In this document: positions 15,298 to 23,030 of the stretch, piece after piece
How positions within the stretch are numbered: the stretch's first letter is position 1
How the letters are laid out: every line of letters begins with the position of its first letter
Assembly: GCA_964519955.1 (NCBI GenBank)
Contig: CAZFLM010000045.1
Span: 1 to 54,489 of the forward strand
Source of the DNA: CAZFLM01 sp964519955
GTDB taxonomy: Bacteria; Armatimonadota; Chthonomonadetes; Chthonomonadales; CAJBBX01
Reading direction: 5' to 3'
DNA length: 54,489 nt
Program-made: the position numbers and the translations under genes
The notes under the pieces: model-generated
Database searches by the model: none
What the model saw: the letters and a program-made list of their open reading frames with translations, nothing else
Told to the model about the DNA's origin: nothing

Positions 15298-16152
15298 CTA
15301 CGAAGCCGCCTTCAGCGCCGCGACCCATCGGCCAACGTAGTCCGCCTCGCGCGCCTTGTCTGGACCTCCGTCATGCCAGGGGCCCCACACCAGCTTGCCC
15401 CCGACGTTGGTGGCCTGGCGCCATCTGCCACTTGCCACGATCCGCAACTCCTTGAGAACGCCCTGCAATGGGCCGCGGTTGGCAGCCGCCGTTTCCGCCG
15501 CGGCGGGGACGGCGCCTCGCCAGCCATCCTTCGCCGCCTTCTTGTACTGCTGGTACGCTTCCTCGCCCGCAAGCGCGTGGACCAGGTCGTCGCGGATGGC
15601 GACCCGATCGACCTTGACTTCGCCGCCGGCTATTTCGGCGATCTCCAGCAGCATCATGCCCGCCAGAGGCACACGCTGCCGCCGCCACAGATCCGACAGC
15701 ATCGTCACGGGGCGGCGCAAGCCATCGTAGTCCGACGACCGGCCCACGGCGGGCCGCGCCAGAGCAGACCACTGGTAGAACAGCAGCACGGCCAGCTTGA
15801 ACCGGCCCTCCTGCGAGGTGTCGCCCTGCCACCGGGCCGCCTCGGCCGCGAGCGCGTTCGAGTGGGTCTGGGCCCAACCGGCAAAGGCAGCAAGGTCGCC
15901 AGGGTGCTCGCGGTGCACCTTCTCGAGCTTGCGTGCGGCGGCCTCCATGGTCCCATCGTGTAGCAGGTCTCGACAGGCGGCAGCGGTCTCCTTGTCTGCC
16001 GCGAAGTCCGCCAAGGGGGCCCTTGAGACACGACCTGGCGAGACGCGGTACCGGGGCGGCCGCAGATCGCCGATACGCTGCCCGGCGACCGGCAGAACGA
16101 ACGCCAGCGCGGAGGCAGCCAGTACCGCCTTGCGCGCAGCCGACACAACCAT
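15298..16152 (-). CDS. Secreted TPR-like protein, paralogue 1 of 3
   Basis: 284 residues starting MVVSAARKAVLAASALAFVLPVAG, a clear Sec signal peptide. No known domain was recognised. The N-terminal third has a TPR-like helical pair (AACRDLLHDGTMEAAARKLEKVHREHPGDLAAF...Q) matched in both upstream paralogues. Downstream comes YQQYKKAAKDGWRG, echoed by YQKAATSGWRG in paralogue 3, and a Trp/Gly-rich C-terminus (GRWRQATNVGGKLVWGPW). The start ATG 16152 follows GGAAGA and is the first ATG of the signal peptide; the open frame upstream belongs to the hairpin spacer. It is the last gene of the four-gene minus-strand unit beginning at 19572 and is followed by a GGCCGG hairpin. Confidence 0.72.
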   Translation of the reverse strand: MVVSAARKAVLAASALAFVLPVAGQRIGDLRPPRYRVSPGRVSRAPLADFAADKETAAACRDLLHDGTMEAAARKLEKVHREHPGDLAAFAGWAQTHSNALAAEAARWQGDTSQEGRFKLAVLLFYQWSALARPAVGRSSDYDGLRRPVTMLSDLWRRQRVPLAGMMLLEIAEIAGGEVKVDRVAIRDDLVHALAGEEAYQQYKKAAKDGWRGAVPAAAETAAANRGPLQGVLKELRIVASGRWRQATNVGGKLVWGPWHDGGPDKAREADYVGRWVAALKAAS

Positions 16153-16180
16153 GTTGGTGTCTTCCCTTCCGTCATGAGCA

Positions 16181-16210
16181 GGGCCGGCCCGGGTAAATGG
16201 GGCCGGCCCC
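16181..16210 (-). terminator. GGCCGGCC hairpin after paralogue 2
   Basis: GGGCCGGCCC (16181-16190), short AT-containing loop, then GGGGCCGGCCCC (16199-16210). Each arm is itself palindromic, so several pairings are possible. It lies in the 73-nt gap between paralogue 2 and paralogue 1 and probably attenuates or stabilises the transcript. No T-tract. Confidence 0.5.
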
Positions 16211-16225
16211 TGACTGCCGCAGCAC

Positions 16226-17101
16226 CTATCGCCGCGCCTTCGGTGGCGGCCAGACGCTCGCGTTGGGCACGAAGGCCTTGTCGCCCAGGTCCTTGTCGAG
16301 GAGCGCGATCCACTTCTGGTAGTACCTGGCCATCGCCTGCTCGCGCGGCGGGATCGGGTCCTCGACCAGGCGGACGAACTTGCCATTCCGGGTGAGTTCG
16401 TGCGTGGGGTGGCGCGTGTGCTGCAGCATCTCGAGCACCAAGAGCCCGCGCAGGGGCCGCCGGTTCTGCTTGGGGGTCAGGCGCTGTGCGGGCGGCGCGG
16501 CCTTGCCCCACGAGAGCATGCCCTTCCTGTACACCTCGGTGGCCGCGCTGCCGATCAGCTCGTTCATCATGCGGCGGCGCGGCCCGAGCGGATCGCCGCC
16601 GTCGGTCTGCAGGTCGATCATCGCGAAGCCCACGACCAGGTGGCGCTTCACCTTCCACGCGTCGGCCAGTTTGGTCGCCACCTTCTGCATCAGTTGTATC
16701 ACCCGCTGCCCTTCGCCGCGCCGCCCCTTGTTGCCGGCCCATGCGAGCCGCCACTGGCTGTAGACCGCCAGCGCCCCTTTGGCCCGATCGGTCCACGCAC
16801 TCCCGCGCCTCGCGCGGGCCTCGCCCTCGACCACGCGCGGCTCGGACTGCAGCAGGCCCAGGTAGGCGGCCAGGTCTTCGGGCTGCGCGGCCAGCCGCTT
16901 GCGGAACGCAGAAGCGGCCTCCGCCATCTTCGCTTGTTCGAGGAGCCGAAACGCAGGCATGTCCGCTGCCGGCGCGGCGTCAGTCATCGGGCGCACGCAC
17001 ATGAAGTACGCGGGGGAGAAACTGCCCTGGCCGGCGGCGGGCAGAGCGAATGCCAGCGCGCAGGCGGTCAGGAGCACCTTGCGCGCAGTTGAGAGGACCA
17101 T
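16226..17101 (-). CDS. Secreted TPR-like protein, paralogue 2 of 3
   Basis: 291 residues with signal peptide MVLSTARKVLLTACALAFALPAAGQ, nearly the same sequence as paralogue 1. The mature part has the TPR-like unit (FRLLEQAKMAEAASAFRKRLAAQPEDLAAYLGLLQSEPRVVEGEARARR) shared with its neighbours, then a helical domain with AVYSQWRLAWAGNKGRRGEGQRVIQLMQKVATKLADAW. The C-terminus has a PPREQAMARYYQKWIALLDKDLGDKAF helix that resembles the end of paralogue 3 (RPEQAAARQYFDALLSRIKD). AGAAGGGAAAG lies upstream of the ATG. Function unknown; export to the periplasm or surface is the only firm inference. Confidence 0.72.
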   Translation of the reverse strand: MVLSTARKVLLTACALAFALPAAGQGSFSPAYFMCVRPMTDAAPAADMPAFRLLEQAKMAEAASAFRKRLAAQPEDLAAYLGLLQSEPRVVEGEARARRGSAWTDRAKGALAVYSQWRLAWAGNKGRRGEGQRVIQLMQKVATKLADAWKVKRHLVVGFAMIDLQTDGGDPLGPRRRMMNELIGSAATEVYRKGMLSWGKAAPPAQRLTPKQNRRPLRGLLVLEMLQHTRHPTHELTRNGKFVRLVEDPIPPREQAMARYYQKWIALLDKDLGDKAFVPNASVWPPPKARR

Positions 17102-17130
17102 GTTGTCGCTTTCCCTTCTGGCAGGAACAT

Positions 17131-17156
17131 GGCCGGCCCGGTCGTCTGGGCCGGCC
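17131..17156 (-). terminator. GGCCGGCC hairpin after paralogue 3
   Basis: GGCCGGCCC (17131-17139) and GGGCCGGCC (17148-17156) pair perfectly around an 8-nt loop. It lies in the gap between paralogue 3 and paralogue 2. Same design as 15243-15272 and 16181-16210, so gene plus hairpin was probably duplicated as a unit. Confidence 0.5.
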
Positions 17157-17179
17157 GATACGGGTCCTCACCGCGCCAT

Positions 17180-18064
17180 TCAGTCAGGCCGACCGATGCG
17201 GTCCTTGATCCTCGACAGGAGAGCATCGAAGTACTGCCGCGCCGCAGCCTGCTCCGGACGCAGCGGCTCCTCGCGTCTCTTCGTCGTGCTACGCCCTGCT
17301 CTGTCAACGGTCACGTCGAGATGAACCTTCGGCTGGCAGCGCGTCCAGGTGCAGTCGCGCAGGATGTACTGCATACGAGCCAGCCTGTCCTTCCCCGCAG
17401 GCAGGTCGGGCGCAGGGCCGCGCCAGCCGGACGTCGCCGCCTTCTGGTACTTCGCGCCTTCGGCCGCGCCCAGGAGTATGTCCAGGGCCTTGTCGAACGC
17501 GGCAGCTTGGTCGAGACCCGGTACATCGCTGGCAGCGACGCCAACGAAGTACCACAGAAACGGGTCGCGGGAGCCCCGGCTGGCCCTCGCCAGTGCGGTG
17601 CCCGCTACCTGGGCAAGTGTGGCCTCCTCGGACGGATGGACACCGCCGCCGTACTTGGCCTTGGCCATAAGGCACCATGCGGCCGCCGCCAACCTGAACT
17701 GCCGGATCGGCGTGTTCTTGGCTGCTACCGCCCTCTTGCGCTCCGCCAGCATTGTGCGCTGCTCCTCCAGGGCTGCCGATTGCGTCAGCGCGAAAGCCGC
17801 AACCAGGTCCTCTGGGTGTTCGCTGACGACTCGGCTGAGGGCTTGCACGCCGTCAGCCTTGTTTCCCTGCCGGAGCATGCGGCACGCAGCCCGAGTGTTG
17901 GGCGACGTCGCGAAGACCTCGAGCGGCGTGCCCAGGTAACCTAGCAGGCCCGGTGCTGGGTCGGGTCCTGCCGCCCTGCACGGCAGGGCAGCCAAGGTAC
18001 CCAGGAGTACCAGCACAGGAAGGACCGCGCCAAGGTGCGAGAGGGCGATTGTGCGTGGCCTCAT
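17180..18064 (-). CDS. Secreted TPR-like protein, paralogue 3 of 3
   Basis: 294 residues from ATG 18064, which overlaps the upstream gene's TGA as ATGA, so it is translationally coupled to it. The signal peptide is MRPRTIALSHLGAVLPVLVLLGTLAALPCRAA. It has the shared TPR-like segment (CRMLRQGNKADGVQALSRVVSEHPEDLVAAFALTQSAALEEQ), then Ala-rich helices, YQKAATSGWRG, and a C-terminal RPEQAAARQYFDALLSRIKDRIG helix. It also has a short CTWTRCQPKVHLDVTVDRAGRS beta segment with two cysteines not seen in the other two. The most divergent of the three and probably the oldest copy. Function unknown. Confidence 0.7.
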   Translation of the reverse strand: MRPRTIALSHLGAVLPVLVLLGTLAALPCRAAGPDPAPGLLGYLGTPLEVFATSPNTRAACRMLRQGNKADGVQALSRVVSEHPEDLVAAFALTQSAALEEQRTMLAERKRAVAAKNTPIRQFRLAAAAWCLMAKAKYGGGVHPSEEATLAQVAGTALARASRGSRDPFLWYFVGVAASDVPGLDQAAAFDKALDILLGAAEGAKYQKAATSGWRGPAPDLPAGKDRLARMQYILRDCTWTRCQPKVHLDVTVDRAGRSTTKRREEPLRPEQAAARQYFDALLSRIKDRIGRPD

Positions 18065-19572
18065 ATCGGCTTCTCGTAGTAGTTCCACGCGATGGCAGCG
18101 GTGTTGCCAGGACCAACCCCGGGCACCATCGCCTGCCACGGAGAGCGCCCTGCGAAACCGCTGGGCCCAAACGGGCAACAGTGTCCGTTGCGCTCCTCCA
18201 CAGGCTTCCCCCAGTAGAAGAACCCCGTCTTCCCGACCCCCACCGTGAAGGGGTGCGTATACGATGTCGCGCACTGGTACGTCGTACCGATCGATATGCT
18301 CTCATTCGTCTGGAACGCCAGCTGGATGTCCGCAGCCGACATCGTCAGGCTGCCGCCGATCGTCCCCGTGTTGGTCGCAGACCAACCGGTGGTCATCGTC
18401 ACCGTGACGATGACCTCCTGCGGGGTGTCTTTGCTGTTCGACTCCCATGAGTACTTGGTCCACTCACCGTTGTCCTTCTCGCTTGTGATCGTGTGCGGCA
18501 GGGGATGGAAGACCGTGTCGCCATCCCGGTTCCAGTGCTGTACGCGGTCCTCCCATGTGATGAAGTACTGCGTCTCGCAGGTGGTGGGGTCACTGCTCCG
18601 CGAATCGGTTAGCCGCAGATGGATGCGCTCGTCACCCGCGCTGCTGTCGGATGCGGTGTAAGTGTTGGTCAGCGTTCCGATGTCGCAGGGGTTGAAGTAC
18701 CCAGACAAGGCGTAGTCTTTCGCCTGGCTGTACCAGTGGTACTTGGAGCCTTGGGCCCACGAGCCCGGCCAGTATCCCCAGAAGTCAATCGCGAGCGTGT
18801 TGTTCCCGGTCAGCTTGGCCGAATGCGCGTGCGTGGTGCTATCGGCGTCTTGTACGGCCGCCAACCGATCATGGTTGGGTGCGCCGCCGCAGTAGTACGT
18901 GGGGTCGATGCTAGATCCGATTACTGCGCGCCGATCGTCGACGGCGGCCGATGTTCCGGCGTAGACGCTGAGTCTTGCCCACGTGTTAGGCCCGATCGTA
19001 CACGTGACAGACGCGCTCGTGGACACCGCGTAGGTTGCCACACCATTGGAGCTGGCCACACGCACAACGCGGCTCCCCGCCTGTTCGTTTTTGTACGTGC
19101 CGTTCTCGTGCGTGACAGAAGACGCGGGCCAGCCTAGCCCGTTGTCCACGGACGACGTCTCGCTGGTCGGCGCCGGATCGCCTTCGGTCACCGAGACCGA
19201 CGCCACGCTCGTGATCTTCAGGACAACGAACGCCGGCGCATTGCCGGGATCAGGGTTGTGGTTGGCGTCGCACCACGTGGCAGTGACCGTCGTGGTTCCG
19301 CTGGTTGACACGGTGTAGGTGCCATCCGCAAAGACATCCAGCGGCAGGTACCCCCAGGGGTCCTCGCTCCAGTCGATGTCACTGAACACCGACGGCGGCG
19401 ACGGCAAGTGGACCGACCCACTACTGGGCCACGTGACCTCCCAGTGCGTTCCGTTCGCGAGTGCCCCACGCGGCAGGGCCACCAGGACCGCTACCAGGAG
19501 CCAGACGGAGAGAGAGAGAGAGAGAGAGAGAGGCGCAGACAGAGGGGGTGTGCCATCTTTGCGACGGTACAT
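18061..19572 (-). CDS. Large secreted protein of unknown function, CT-repeat in signal peptide
   Basis: 503 residues from ATG 19572, with AAAGGAG 8 nt upstream. The signal peptide h-region (PLSLSLSLSVWLLVAVLVALPRGALA) is encoded in part by a pure CT dinucleotide run (19508-19532). The mature protein is Ser/Thr/Tyr/Trp-rich and looks all-beta. An Ig-like segment near the N-terminus (DGTYTVSTSGTTTVTATWCDANHNPDPGNAPAFVVLKITSVASVSV) resembles bacterial adhesin or carbohydrate-binding modules. A second part has many aromatic residues and six or more cysteines. Base composition looks visibly less GC-rich than its neighbours (judged by eye), hinting at acquired origin. It heads the secreted four-gene unit and has its own strong promoter. 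No family recognised. Confidence 0.75.
   Translation of the reverse strand: MYRRKDGTPPLSAPLSLSLSLSVWLLVAVLVALPRGALANGTHWEVTWPSSGSVHLPSPPSVFSDIDWSEDPWGYLPLDVFADGTYTVSTSGTTTVTATWCDANHNPDPGNAPAFVVLKITSVASVSVTEGDPAPTSETSSVDNGLGWPASSVTHENGTYKNEQAGSRVVRVASSNGVATYAVSTSASVTCTIGPNTWARLSVYAGTSAAVDDRRAVIGSSIDPTYYCGGAPNHDRLAAVQDADSTTHAHSAKLTGNNTLAIDFWGYWPGSWAQGSKYHWYSQAKDYALSGYFNPCDIGTLTNTYTASDSSAGDERIHLRLTDSRSSDPTTCETQYFITWEDRVQHWNRDGDTVFHPLPHTITSEKDNGEWTKYSWESNSKDTPQEVIVTVTMTTGWSATNTGTIGGSLTMSAADIQLAFQTNESISIGTTYQCATSYTHPFTVGVGKTGFFYWGKPVEERNGHCCPFGPSGFAGRSPWQAMVPGVGPGNTAAIAWNYYEKPI
19508..19532 (-). repeat. CT dinucleotide microsatellite (12 units) inside a signal peptide
   Basis: On the plus strand 25 nt of alternating GA, that is (CT)12 plus one base on the coding minus strand. 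It covers about codons 14-22 of the secreted protein gene and encodes alternating Leu-Ser. Gain or loss of one unit shifts the frame. Perfect dinucleotide runs this long are not otherwise seen in the window. Confidence 0.92.
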
Positions 19573-19624
19573 GCTGCAATCTCCTTTACCAACGGTCATA
19601 CGACAGGGTATGAGCAACACACTC

Positions 19625-19653
19625 AGGATACAGCAGCGTTACCGGGCTGTCAA
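19625..19653 (-). promoter_or_regulatory. sigma-70 promoter of the secreted four-gene unit
   Basis: Minus strand TTGACA (19648-19653), 17-nt spacer, TATCCT (19625-19630). Predicted start near 19618 gives a 46-nt leader with AAAGGAG before ATG 19572. Confidence 0.72.
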
Positions 19654-19694
19654 GCAGTCCAGGCCACTTCCGGTGGTGTCAACAGACACGCCAA

Positions 19695-19724
19695 GAGCGG
19701 CCCGGATTGCCTCCCGAGCCGCTC
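19695..19724 (-). terminator. Hairpin terminator after the cytochrome-like gene
   Basis: Stem GAGCGGC-T-CGG / CCG-G-GCCGCTC on the minus strand with one internal mismatch and a 9-nt loop, followed by CTTGG. It lies 27 nt past the stop of the large cytochrome-like gene and upstream of the promoter of the next unit. Confidence 0.55.
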
Positions 19725-19750
19725 CAGTGTTGGTGTACCGCCTGCCCCCC

Positions 19751-22700
19751 TTACGGCCGAGGTATCGTCGGGGCGCTCTTGCAGAGCGGGTGGACGCCCA
19801 GGCTCGCGAGGCCGGGGTAGGTGGGGTCGGGCAGCGAGCGCACGTCCTCCTCGCCGCGGTACGGGCAGTTGGCGTCCACCCAGGCCGTCAGCTTCCGCAG
19901 GCTGAGCGCATCCACGCGGACCCCGTAGTGCTTCCCGCTCGACGCCATCTCCACCAGCTTGCTCTTCGGCGAGAGGTAGGTCATGGGCGGCAGCGTCACG
20001 TAGCTGGCCGGGTCGGACTGGGCGTAGTTCTCGCAGAGGATCGCCCCGGCCATGCCCGAGTTCACCAGCGAGACGTAGGGCTCCACGTAGACGCCGGCCG
20101 GGCGCAGCGTCAGGTCGTACGCCTTGCGGGCTGCCCCCGCGCCCTGGTGGCAGGAGCCGCAGTACCGGTCGAGGGTGGGCTGGACGAAGCGAGCGTAGCA
20201 GATGGACTGCTTGCCCCACGGCGGCGGGGTGAGGTCGGCGGCAGCCAGGTGCAGCGCCTTGCCATTCGCGTTGCCCGGCGCGATGGAGTGCTGCTCGTGG
20301 CAGCCCACGCACCCGCGCTTCTCCCCCGGCATCACGCCCGCGAAGGAGCGCATCGTCTGCAGCGCCCGGCCCTGCGCGTCGAGGAGTTGGAAGTGCAGCG
20401 CCACCCCCGCCGGCGCGCGGAAGCTGACGGAGCCGTCCGCCTGCACAGGCACGGTGCCCAGGATGCGCTTGATGCCGTCCTCCTGGAACGCCGACATCGA
20501 TGGGCCGGAGAACCGCGCGTCGCGCGTCCACAGCGAGTACGTCTTCGGGTCCATCTGGATGACGCGCAGGTACTTCACCTTGCCGCGAAGCTGCGGCACG
20601 CCCTGCCACACGTTCGAGCTGTAGAAGGTGCCCGGCTGCGCGGGCTGGCGAGCGGCGCCCGTGCCCGGCCACATGACGCGGTCCGGCACGCCGGGCGGCG
20701 CGGGGCGCGGCTTCAGGGGCATCGCATGCCACACGTTGTACGCGCCCTCGTAGATCAGCTCGCGGTTGCCGTGCACGTCCATCAGGTAGAGCACGAACTT
20801 GCCGTTCCGCCGCGCCGAAACCAGGAAGTCCTCCTCGCTCAGCGGGTACGGCGTCTTGTAGGCCCCGAAGCGTCCGGACGAGTGGTAGTCCTCCGCCTCG
20901 CCTGGGTCCTTGGGCGGGGCGCCGCACTCCGGCCACGCCACCTCGCGCGTCACCTTCGTCAGCCCGTCCGGGTAGTTGCGCCCGAGCGCCGGGTCGATGA
21001 TGCCGATGGACCCCGCGAACCAATCGTGGTGCGCCAGCCCGGTGAACATGACGCGGCGGCTGTTGGGGATGGCGCGCGGCTCCGCCAGGTGGTCCGGCCA
21101 CACGCTCTGGTTGCCCCAGAACGTCGCGGTGCCGGTCCCATCCGGGTTCGTGGTCCAGAGGCTCTGGATGCGCCAGAGCGCCTTGTCCGTGTACTCCCAC
21201 CGCGAGTAGATCGCCCGCCCGTCGTTCATCAGCGAGGGGCACCAGTCCGGCTCGCTGTTCTGGCTGACCAGGTACACGTCGCTCCCGTCCGCATTGCAGC
21301 GTGCCAGAACGTAGGAGAACGTATAGGGCATGCAGCGGACATACGTGTTGCACCGCGTCGTCGAGAACATGATGCGCCCGTCCGGCAGGTAGATCGGGTC
21401 GATGTCGTCGTACGGCCCATCGGTGAACTGCCGAATCCGCGTCCCATCTACGTCGGCCTCGTAGAGGTGGAAGCTCTTCTCGTTCCACGGCTTCCAGCAG
21501 AACAGCACCTTGCGCCCGTCGAACGAGATGTCCGGCCGCCAGAACGCGCCGGGCACGGGTGTCGGCACGCGCTTCACCTCGCCGCCCGGGCCGAGCCCCG
21601 TCAGCGCCAGCAAGCGCCCTCCCGGCATCGCCATCATCCCGTTGCGGTGGCGGGCCTCGTGCGCCCACTCCGAGCCCTGCGGGTAGGGCTGGTCGATGAA
21701 CAGCACGCGGTCGAAGTCGACGGTGGGGTTCCTGAACGCGATGCGGCGCTTCACGCGGCGAACGGCCAGGTAGAAGTCGCGCGCCTCGTCGCTCGGGGGC
21801 GCGGCCGACAGCGCGAGAGCCGCCCGCCCGGCCTCGGCCTCCCGCGCGATCTCCTCCGCCGAGAGCGCCCTACCGTACACGCACAGGTCGTCGAGCAGGC
21901 CGGTGAAGCTGGGCCCGCCGCTCTTCTGCCGCCCCGCGATGAGAACCGGCGCCTTCGCCACGACGCGCTCACCCGCCATCGGCAGCGTGGCGTCGAGCCG
22001 GCCATCGACGTAGAGCGAGATGGCGCGGTCGCTAACGACCTCGGCGACGTGGTGCCACTTGCCATCGTCGACCCGCGTGGCGCCGTCGATCACGTTGCCG
22101 CTGCTCGAGGTCCACTGGTGCCCCCGGATGACACCGCGATACGCCATCAGCAGGAAGTGCCCGTCGCCCACGCCGGTGCCGAGGATGTCGGCCTCCTGCG
22201 AGGTGGTCTGGATCCACGCGCTGATCGTGTAGCTGCCCGCGATGAAGGGCTTGAGGCGCGTGTCGGTGTCGGCCGTCGTCGCCCCGTCCGCCGCCAGGGC
22301 CGCGCCGAACACGCCTGCCTCCTGCTCCGGCGCACCGGTGACCGCGGCGTCCGCCCCGCTGCCCGAGGCGTCGGCGATGCTCTTCCGCACGTCGCCGTCG
22401 AACGTCCAGCGTGCCAGGAGGCCGGCCGGGACGCCCTTCGCGTCGCGTGCGGTCGGCATCGGCGGCTCGGATGCCAGGTTCGCGTACTGGCGTTCGATGC
22501 GCTCCAGCTCCGCCAGCTCTGCGGCCAGGTCCGGCGCGCCATTCATCCGGGCGATGCGGGCGGCCAGGTCGCGCGTCCACTGCAGCTCCTGGCGCGCACG
22601 CCGGGCCAGCGGGCGCCCCTCGGCCTGGAAGAGCCAGTCCGCCACGAGCGCCGCATCGGCCTCGTCCGGCGTGAGCGTGCGCGTCTCGGGCTCCGTCGGG

Positions 22701-22825
22701 TTTGCCACCACAGGCGCGACCTCGTGCGGCAGCGCAGGCGCCTGCGCCCTCCACGCCCACGCGCCCAAGGAGACAGTCAGCGCGCACATCCCCAGCACGG
22801 CACCGGCAGTCGTCGACAAGCGCAT
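19751..22825 (-). CDS. Secreted LamG / hydrazine-synthase-alpha-like diheme protein
   Basis: 1024 residues from ATG 22825, preceded by TGAGG at 6-nt spacing; two further in-frame ATGs just upstream lack that site. Signal peptide MRLSTTAGAVLGMCALTVSLGAWA. Helical segment to about 130; LamG/concanavalin-like domain about 135-325 (LLARWTFDGD, YTISAWIQT, GKWHHVAEVVSDRAISLYVDG); a beta-propeller of PD40/WD-like blades (FRPDISFDGRKVLFCW, PIYLPDGRIMFSTT); a middle domain resembling HZS-alpha (FYSSNVWQGVPQLRGKVKYLRVIQMDPKTYS); and two c-type heme sites, CVGCH (839-843) and CGSCH (889-893). Related proteins occur widely outside anammox bacteria, so hydrazine synthesis is not implied; a periplasmic or surface redox or binding role is likely. 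Beta and gamma subunit genes are absent. Confidence 0.8.
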   Translation of the reverse strand: MRLSTTAGAVLGMCALTVSLGAWAWRAQAPALPHEVAPVVANPTEPETRTLTPDEADAALVADWLFQAEGRPLARRARQELQWTRDLAARIARMNGAPDLAAELAELERIERQYANLASEPPMPTARDAKGVPAGLLARWTFDGDVRKSIADASGSGADAAVTGAPEQEAGVFGAALAADGATTADTDTRLKPFIAGSYTISAWIQTTSQEADILGTGVGDGHFLLMAYRGVIRGHQWTSSSGNVIDGATRVDDGKWHHVAEVVSDRAISLYVDGRLDATLPMAGERVVAKAPVLIAGRQKSGGPSFTGLLDDLCVYGRALSAEEIAREAEAGRAALALSAAPPSDEARDFYLAVRRVKRRIAFRNPTVDFDRVLFIDQPYPQGSEWAHEARHRNGMMAMPGGRLLALTGLGPGGEVKRVPTPVPGAFWRPDISFDGRKVLFCWKPWNEKSFHLYEADVDGTRIRQFTDGPYDDIDPIYLPDGRIMFSTTRCNTYVRCMPYTFSYVLARCNADGSDVYLVSQNSEPDWCPSLMNDGRAIYSRWEYTDKALWRIQSLWTTNPDGTGTATFWGNQSVWPDHLAEPRAIPNSRRVMFTGLAHHDWFAGSIGIIDPALGRNYPDGLTKVTREVAWPECGAPPKDPGEAEDYHSSGRFGAYKTPYPLSEEDFLVSARRNGKFVLYLMDVHGNRELIYEGAYNVWHAMPLKPRPAPPGVPDRVMWPGTGAARQPAQPGTFYSSNVWQGVPQLRGKVKYLRVIQMDPKTYSLWTRDARFSGPSMSAFQEDGIKRILGTVPVQADGSVSFRAPAGVALHFQLLDAQGRALQTMRSFAGVMPGEKRGCVGCHEQHSIAPGNANGKALHLAAADLTPPPWGKQSICYARFVQPTLDRYCGSCHQGAGAARKAYDLTLRPAGVYVEPYVSLVNSGMAGAILCENYAQSDPASYVTLPPMTYLSPKSKLVEMASSGKHYGVRVDALSLRKLTAWVDANCPYRGEEDVRSLPDPTYPGLASLGVHPLCKSAPTIPRP

Positions 22826-22946
22826 GGTTAACCTCATTCCCATGGGTGCGGCTCGCTGCCCGCCCTCGCCCGCGTAGTTCGACACCGCCCCGCGCACTCC
22901 TGCATGTGCGCAGCTCGAACCGGCTGGGTGTGCGCGTCGCCCGCGA

Positions 22947-22977
22947 TTGACACCCCGCCGAGCGCCCCGGGTAGAAT
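22947..22977 (+). promoter_or_regulatory. Candidate promoter of scpAB
   Basis: TTGACA (22947-22952) and TAGAAT (22972-22977) with a 19-nt spacer, longer than ideal. Predicted start near 22984 gives a leader of about 47 nt to the GTG of scpA. The boxes stand out in GC-rich surroundings. Confidence 0.45.
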
Positions 22978-23030
22978 GACGCCGGACGCGGACGCCCTCG
23001 AGCCCCCGCGCCGAGGACGCCACCACCACC

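Noticed and set aside
19751..22825. Functional hydrazine synthase
   Set aside because: The beta and gamma subunits and other anammox genes are absent, and similar proteins exist in non-anammox bacteria.
19319..22831. Large plus-strand ORF of 1170 codons opposite the cytochrome-like gene
   Set aside because: Its product is an Arg/Val/His-rich shadow of the strong minus-strand gene and has no domain signature.
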